From Spinacia oleracea (taxonomy: Eukaryota; Streptophyta; Magnoliopsida; Caryophyllales; Amaranthaceae), in NCBI RefSeq assembly GCF_020520425.1, contig NC_079492.1, forward strand, positions 140,744,361 through 140,808,360: a DNA stretch of 64,000 nt, read 5' to 3'. The notes below the pieces were generated by a model that ran no database searches, was not told the origin of the DNA, and worked only from the letters and a program-made list of their open reading frames with translations. The position numbers and the translations under genes were made by a program. Position 1 is the stretch's first letter, and each line of letters starts with the position of its first letter. Below, piece by piece: positions 59,701 to 64,000 of this stretch.

Positions 59701-62700
59701 TTACAATTAACAATATTAACCCCCAATTAAAACAACCAAAAATCAAGTAATGTATAGTAATCAAAATTAGTTCTTTTCTTTTTAATTTTGAGAAAACGAA
59801 AGGTTACAACAATTGGGGTGCCTAGTCTCATGGATCATAAAAGAAAACAAAAGACGCCACGTAACACAGAAAATGCAAAACTTGAGCTAAACAATACAAG
59901 TGGCCCACCGATAACAGATTAACATCAAGCAAAAACTGCTTCTTTATAACCAGCCAAATTTGAGGCCAACATGATCAGCCAGAGGGAACAAAGATTCAGC
60001 TTAAAACTAGGCCGCTAACATCCCAACTGCATCTAGGGGTGTGCATAATTGGACCGGGTCCGGAATCCGGTACGGTCCGGACCGGTCCAGTTGATTCAGG
60101 TCCGGACTCCGGACGGTGAAAATTAGTGAATCCGGATTCCGGACAGGACCGGATAAAACCCGGAAAAATCCGGTCAAATCCGGAACCCGATTTAAATTGC
60201 TTTTTCAAAATTTTCCTGGGAAAGGGGCAAAGAACAACACGCCAACACTGGCATTTTTAATGAGGTCAACCCAACACATTTATTTGCCCCATTTTTCCAT
60301 GACTCATTTACTCGGCACTCTTCCCTTGGCTCCATGCCCCCTTCTTTCTCTCTCCTCATTTTCACATCTCATTTCCTCTGCTCTCTCCTTCTCAAACTCT
60401 CCTTCCCCTCTCTCTTAATGGATCATATAAATGGATTAGTAAACTTTTTTTGTAGGGTTTAACTTCTAACTTCTTTTGAGAAGTTTCGGAGGGAGATCGA
60501 ATGAAACTCAAAGGTCTCATAAACTATGGATCTGGAATTGGATAGATCTCGAATGGAGGGTTTGTCATGGAAAATTTGTACTTTGTGTTTAGGTGATTAG
60601 TTTTGTTTTGGTAATTTCAAATTTTGATATTGATTTGTCTATTTGTTGGATTCGTGAGTTTGATTGTAAATGTTTCAGATTAATTAATTTTCAAATTGAG
60701 AGGAATAATTTATTTATTTTTAATTTATTGACAAATCAGGTCCAACCGGTCTAAAACCGGAACAAACCGGAATAATCAGGTCCGGACCGGGTTTGTCCGG
60801 AATTATACCGGTCCGGACACCGGATCTAGGAATTTGGTGATTCCGTTTCCGGTCCATTCCGGTTCCGGTCCGGACCGGACCGGTTTTGGACCGGTGCACC
60901 CCCCTAACTGCATCAGTCGGGTCTGGCTGAGCCTTATAGTTGTCTTCTTCACAATCCAGATAAAGAGAAACAACTCGCCAAAGAGCGAGGCACATTCCAA
61001 GTAGTGAGACAAGGACACGGACTTAGCAAACAGCCTTCGGCTGTCATTACTTCTACAAACGTGCGAGCACTAGAACTCACACCCATGATTCTCTAAATTG
61101 ACGTAAGAACATTGACAACCAAAACTCTGAACTTAAAACACAGTTTGCATCATCGTCCATCTCCTCCACACACATTCATAGGGCCAAGAAAAAGCCAACA
61201 CAAACCCCAAATGTTTCCAATAATACCCTCCAAAAGATGATATTGGGGCAAATAAGATAAAAAAAGATTTTAAAAAACAATGGAAAATCAAAAAAGATCT
61301 AGGCCAATGATAAAAACAAGTGAAAATATAACGAATAAGCACTTTAAAAGATCAGTAAGTAAAATCTAAAGGCAATGAAGTACAAAATAGTACTCTGTAT
61401 ACAGCTACGAGCATATAAGATCAAAATAAAAATTAAAAATATTAAATAGGTACTAAATTCTTACGTAAAATATTCACCGTTTATATATTCTATTTTCTTA
61501 ATCCTAATCCACCGTAATCCTCAGTCTAAAATTTCAATCCAAGACAGAGTAACAAAACTAGAGTGTTCTTTACAGTTTACATTATCGCCATAGAGGGAAA
61601 CCAACTTTTAAGTAATTGCTGCAGAAATTGGCCCTTTGTCCACGATGTAGAGACAAATGAGTTCTGTATTACATTGGATTAACTGTATGTCTTTCTTTGA
61701 AAAGGATACTTGCAGCTCACGAGTTGACTCTATGATCAGCTATTCAGCTGGGGTAATTTTCGTAAAAAAAAATCCGACATACAGAGTATTTTCCAAGAGC
61801 TTGTTTCGGGACCATATCAAAGATGCTAAAATGATTGCCATATTTAAAAACAGTTCAATAAGGTTAGACAACAAGGATGGGGAAGTAACACAAATCTGTC
61901 ACAGAGACACGTGCTTAACATGCTTTTTCCTAACTAGGCTTAATCAAATGTGATTGGAACCCTAAATTTAACCTTGGGAAAAAAATATGTACCACCTGAT
62001 GAAAGAAAAAAATATGTCAAGATAATCCTGCAAGATAATCTGCTTACTTTTTAAGGCATACTTCTACCCAATTGACATCTGTGCTAGAATATTCTCATAA
62101 ACAACCTCCAAATATCATCAGTTCATCACCAATACACTCCAACTTGCAGGAAGAGAAGCTCCAAGGACTTAAAAAATGAGCAATTTTCTTGATTGGCGTA
62201 TCAGTAATTGACTAGATCAACTGTCTTTGATAATCTCACCTACTTTTACAATATGGCATACCATCAAGTTGAAGTCCATATTTGACAGAAACGGAAACGA
62301 CTCTTCTTTACGATAAAATCAAGTAGTGTTTACTCTCTCGCCTACTTCAATCCCTCGACTAATAGCAGAACTATTATCACGTATATGTATATCCTTGCTC
62401 AAAGACACAATCACTAAGAACACCGTAAATCCCTAACATGAGCAGCAATCTAAAAATCCATATTCCACTTACAACATATGCACTCTACCCGATCTTCAAC
62501 AAAACTAAACCATAATCCACCTAATTGATCATCAGAACTTGATCAACATTCTTTCGTCAGTTAGATACATGTAATCAGTTAGTGTTGGTGTAACAGATTT
62601 CAGTTAGCCTTTCTGTTAGCCTTAGCTGTTTGATCAAGCCTTCGATCCTTAGTTCTTAGCACTATAAATACTTGTACAGATCATTGGGATCAAATCATCA

Positions 62701-63402
62701 ATAACATTACAACATTCCTACTTTCTCTCTACAATTCTTTCTCTATTCTGAATCTGATTCTCTCTTTCTATCTCTCTCAATCTTTCTTTCTATTTTCTGT
62801 CATCGCCATTGGAGAATATCAGCAGTTGAGCTAAGCTCCTGCAACATACACTACGCGTGTTCGTTGTCCATATTGATTATAGAACAGTCATCTAGGATGT
62901 CTATACTCGTCATAACCCTAATTTTGATCGCTAATACCTAAATCTAGACCCTAAACTCGAGAAGTTATAATTGCATAATAGAAACCAACAATGACGCATT
63001 GCACATTTGCATGCCAATTAACTAAGAATTCAGATTAAAAAAATGTCAAAATTGAGCATAAATTGATACCTTGAGATCGAGGAGGGAGGAGTAAGAATGA
63101 CCGCGAGCAAGCTTGAAGGCGCGCAAGAGGATGCCGATACCAACACGAACGCCATATGAGAGGAGGAAGCTCTGGCAGAGGTTACCGATGGCGTGAGCAA
63201 CGCAGGAATCGTCAGGGTGATCGCAGGGAGGGCAGTGAGGCCCACGCGCTGCCGCGGCGCGACTGAGCTGGCGGCGCTGGAGCTCCTCAATGGCATCCTT
63301 GAGCCGTTCTTCTGCCTCGCGAAGGCGGATTTCAGCGGCGCTATCGATGGGGTCGGAGTTGGAAGGTGGGTGGGGGGATGGTGGAGGTGTAGATGGAGGC
63401 AT
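53740..63402 (-). CDS. TMEM135-like multi-pass membrane protein
   Basis: Eight exons: 63402-63070, 57793-57654, 57524-57425, 57273-57175, 56410-56063, 55181-55089, 55008-54802 and 54006-53740; 528 residues, in frame throughout. After a Pro-rich start and a charged helix (about 25-45), residues about 52-85 hold CPPCDHPDDSCVAHAIGNLC, the Cys-rich opening of the TMEM135 family. Hydrophobic stretches follow, with QRRTLALYLFARVAQ, FHLWGSHWKHGDSLLFALSS (a family landmark), MYSFIMRPESLPKSYQ and FCACMGGIMYYLEHEPDTM. Animal TMEM135 acts in peroxisomes and mitochondria; the plant role is not established. The C-terminal 50 residues are hydrophilic. Intron 1 (5.3 kb) and introns 4, 5 and 7 hold repeats. 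The first ATG was chosen as it opens the Pro-rich leader. Confidence 0.88.
54107..54615. repeat. Two-copy tandem duplication of about 250 bp with a GTGGGG minisatellite
   Basis: The copies 54107-54353 and 54363-54615 are nearly identical. The second has one more GTGGGG unit in its G-rich run and one substitution. It lies in intron 7 of the TMEM135-like gene. The high identity implies a recent duplication. Confidence 0.95.
55755..55915. repeat. Repeat fragment with GTGTCGGAC/GTCCGACAC words
   Basis: The left side has GTACCCGTGTCGGACCC and the right side GTACTCGTGTCCGACACT and CCCGAGTCCAAGTAAC, a dispersed plant repeat style. It lies in intron 5 of the TMEM135-like gene. No target duplication was seen and the family is unassigned. 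Confidence 0.4.
56725..56905. mobile_element. hAT-type MITE in TMEM135-like intron 4
   Basis: It begins TAGGGGTGTCAAATCGGGTC and ends TTTTTTACAGCCCTA, flanked by a perfect 8-bp duplication CTTACAGG (56717-56724 and 56906-56913). The subterminal zones repeat TCGGGT/TCGGTT words. It is 181 bp. Confidence 0.9.
59071..59552. repeat. Local direct duplication in TMEM135-like intron 1
   Basis: About 105 bp at 59071-59180 recurs at 59447-59552 (shared CCACTTCTACATATAGTA and TACATAGTCTTC) with noticeable divergence. An old segmental duplication of intronic DNA. Confidence 0.75.
60034..60906. mobile_element. hAT-type non-autonomous element in TMEM135-like intron 1
   Basis: It begins TAGGGGTGTGCATAATTGGA and ends CCGGTGCACCCCCCTA, with a perfect 8-bp duplication ACTGCATC (60026-60033 and 60907-60914). 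Both ends are dense with GGTCCGGAC/CCGGAATCCGG repeats; the middle is CT-rich and AT-rich without a coding frame. It is 873 bp. Confidence 0.92.
62584..62880. repeat. LTR-like fragment in TMEM135-like intron 1
   Basis: It starts near TGTTGGTGTAACAG and has CACTATAAATACTTG (TATA-like) at about 62661, then a leader-like CT-rich stretch. The shape fits a copia-type LTR relic, but the right border and target duplication were not found. Confidence 0.3.
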
Positions 63403-63684
63403 TTGTGGGATAATGATGAATTTTGAGGTTTTAGGGGGGAATGGGTTGGTTGTTTAATTTGGAGGTCTTGTCCTGGTTTTGGGCAGAATTGAACAACAAT
63501 TAGTTTTCAGTTGTGGGCAAAAGTTTTGTTGCATTACGAAGTTTTCGTACTTGCTTGCACGATTCTCAAAGTAAGTTTGTTAAAAAGTTAAAAACGACCT
63601 GACCTTCCTGCAGAGGGTAGTACTTCATGTCGAATATAAATGTACTACGTAGGATTCTAGGAAGTCTTTACGACTAATTAGGAT

Positions 63685-64000
63685 TAGAGCTGGCAAAATT
63701 TAACGGGACACGATAATACGATACGAATCGGACACGAAAAAAGTGAGTTAGTGTCAAAGTTTACGTCCCGTTTAATTAAACGGGTTAACACGACACGACA
63801 CGTTTAATTAAATGGGTCGGATTAGTGTTGAGATTCTCAACACGAAACTGACACGACTTAACCGATTAACAAAAATCAACCAATAATTTAATGTATTATG
63901 TTACAAACCTTATAATAAAGCCAACTTTATCGAACAAACACGACAAGACGACACGAACCGGACACGAAAAAAAGGGGTTAGTGTCAAGAGATTATGACAC
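63685..64000. mobile_element. hAT-like element, cut by window end
   Basis: It opens with TAGAGCTGGCAAAATTTAAC followed by ACACGA, CGACACG and ACGGGTTA repeats on both strands, the style of hAT MITEs in this window. The other end lies beyond base 64000. Confidence 0.6.

Noticed and set aside
1-64000. tRNA, rRNA or organelle-derived insertions
   Set aside because: No cloverleaf with A/B boxes, rRNA segments or plastid genes were recognised by eye; a covariance-model scan would be needed to exclude small RNA genes.

Overview
This is plant nuclear DNA from a eudicot. The genes carry many short introns with canonical GT-AG borders, the spacers are AT-rich, and they are dense with Stowaway, Tourist, hAT, Mutator-like and Helitron elements plus one Ty3/gypsy retrotransposon. 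The CTCCCTCCGT-type Stowaway ends and the frequent ACTCCGTA motif suggest Caryophyllales (Amaranthaceae: spinach, beet or quinoa relatives). That placement is an impression, not a demonstrated fact.

Layout. 1-10.46 kb: most of a Tat/Retand-lineage Ty3/gypsy element read right to left. It has a 5' LTR, a tRNA-Asp-type primer site, one long gag-pol frame, a 46-bp tandem array and an extra antisense ORF region; its 3' LTR lies beyond the left edge. 10.5-13.6 kb: gene-free spacer with MITEs. 13.65-20.15 kb: two tandem genes (+) for double-domain HSP20-like proteins, with MITEs in introns, one nested inside another. 22.1-24.8 kb (-): TRAPPC3/BET3 vesicle-tethering subunit. 26.4-27.9 kb: a Mutator-like element with 474-bp inverted repeats and a 9-bp target duplication, carrying a GRF-type zinc-finger ORF that starts inside the inverted repeat. 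28.1-29.2 kb (-): a small heavy-metal-associated (HMA) protein. 31.0-33.5 kb (-): a LENG1-like nuclear protein with an hAT MITE in its intron. 33.6-39.0 kb: a probable 5.4-kb Helitron starting 131 bp upstream of the LENG1 start codon and carrying exon fragments, one recognisable as the first exon of a HIG1-domain (RCF1-like) gene. 40.2-40.7 kb: a short Helitron. 41.2-41.6 kb (-): a small membrane protein with a microsatellite-coded Asn run. 43.0-50.3 kb (-): a 15-exon gene for a 458-residue multi-zinc-finger protein (HIT type, CCHC knuckle, Cys/His-rich C-terminus). 50.4-51.8 kb: a second long-inverted-repeat Mutator-like element, 127 bp upstream of that gene, with a perfect 30-bp hairpin inside. 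53.7-63.4 kb (-): an 8-exon TMEM135-like membrane protein whose introns hold hAT MITEs and duplications.

The host genes are unrelated housekeeping or stress functions (secretory tethering, chaperone-like, metal-binding, nuclear, membrane) and form no shared pathway. I assembled their exon structures by hand from reading frame, splice sites and family similarity, and every model closes in frame. The most notable features are the GRF zinc-finger Mutator-like element, the exon-capturing Helitron in a gene promoter, and the zf-HIT/CCHC/Cys-His-rich protein architecture.
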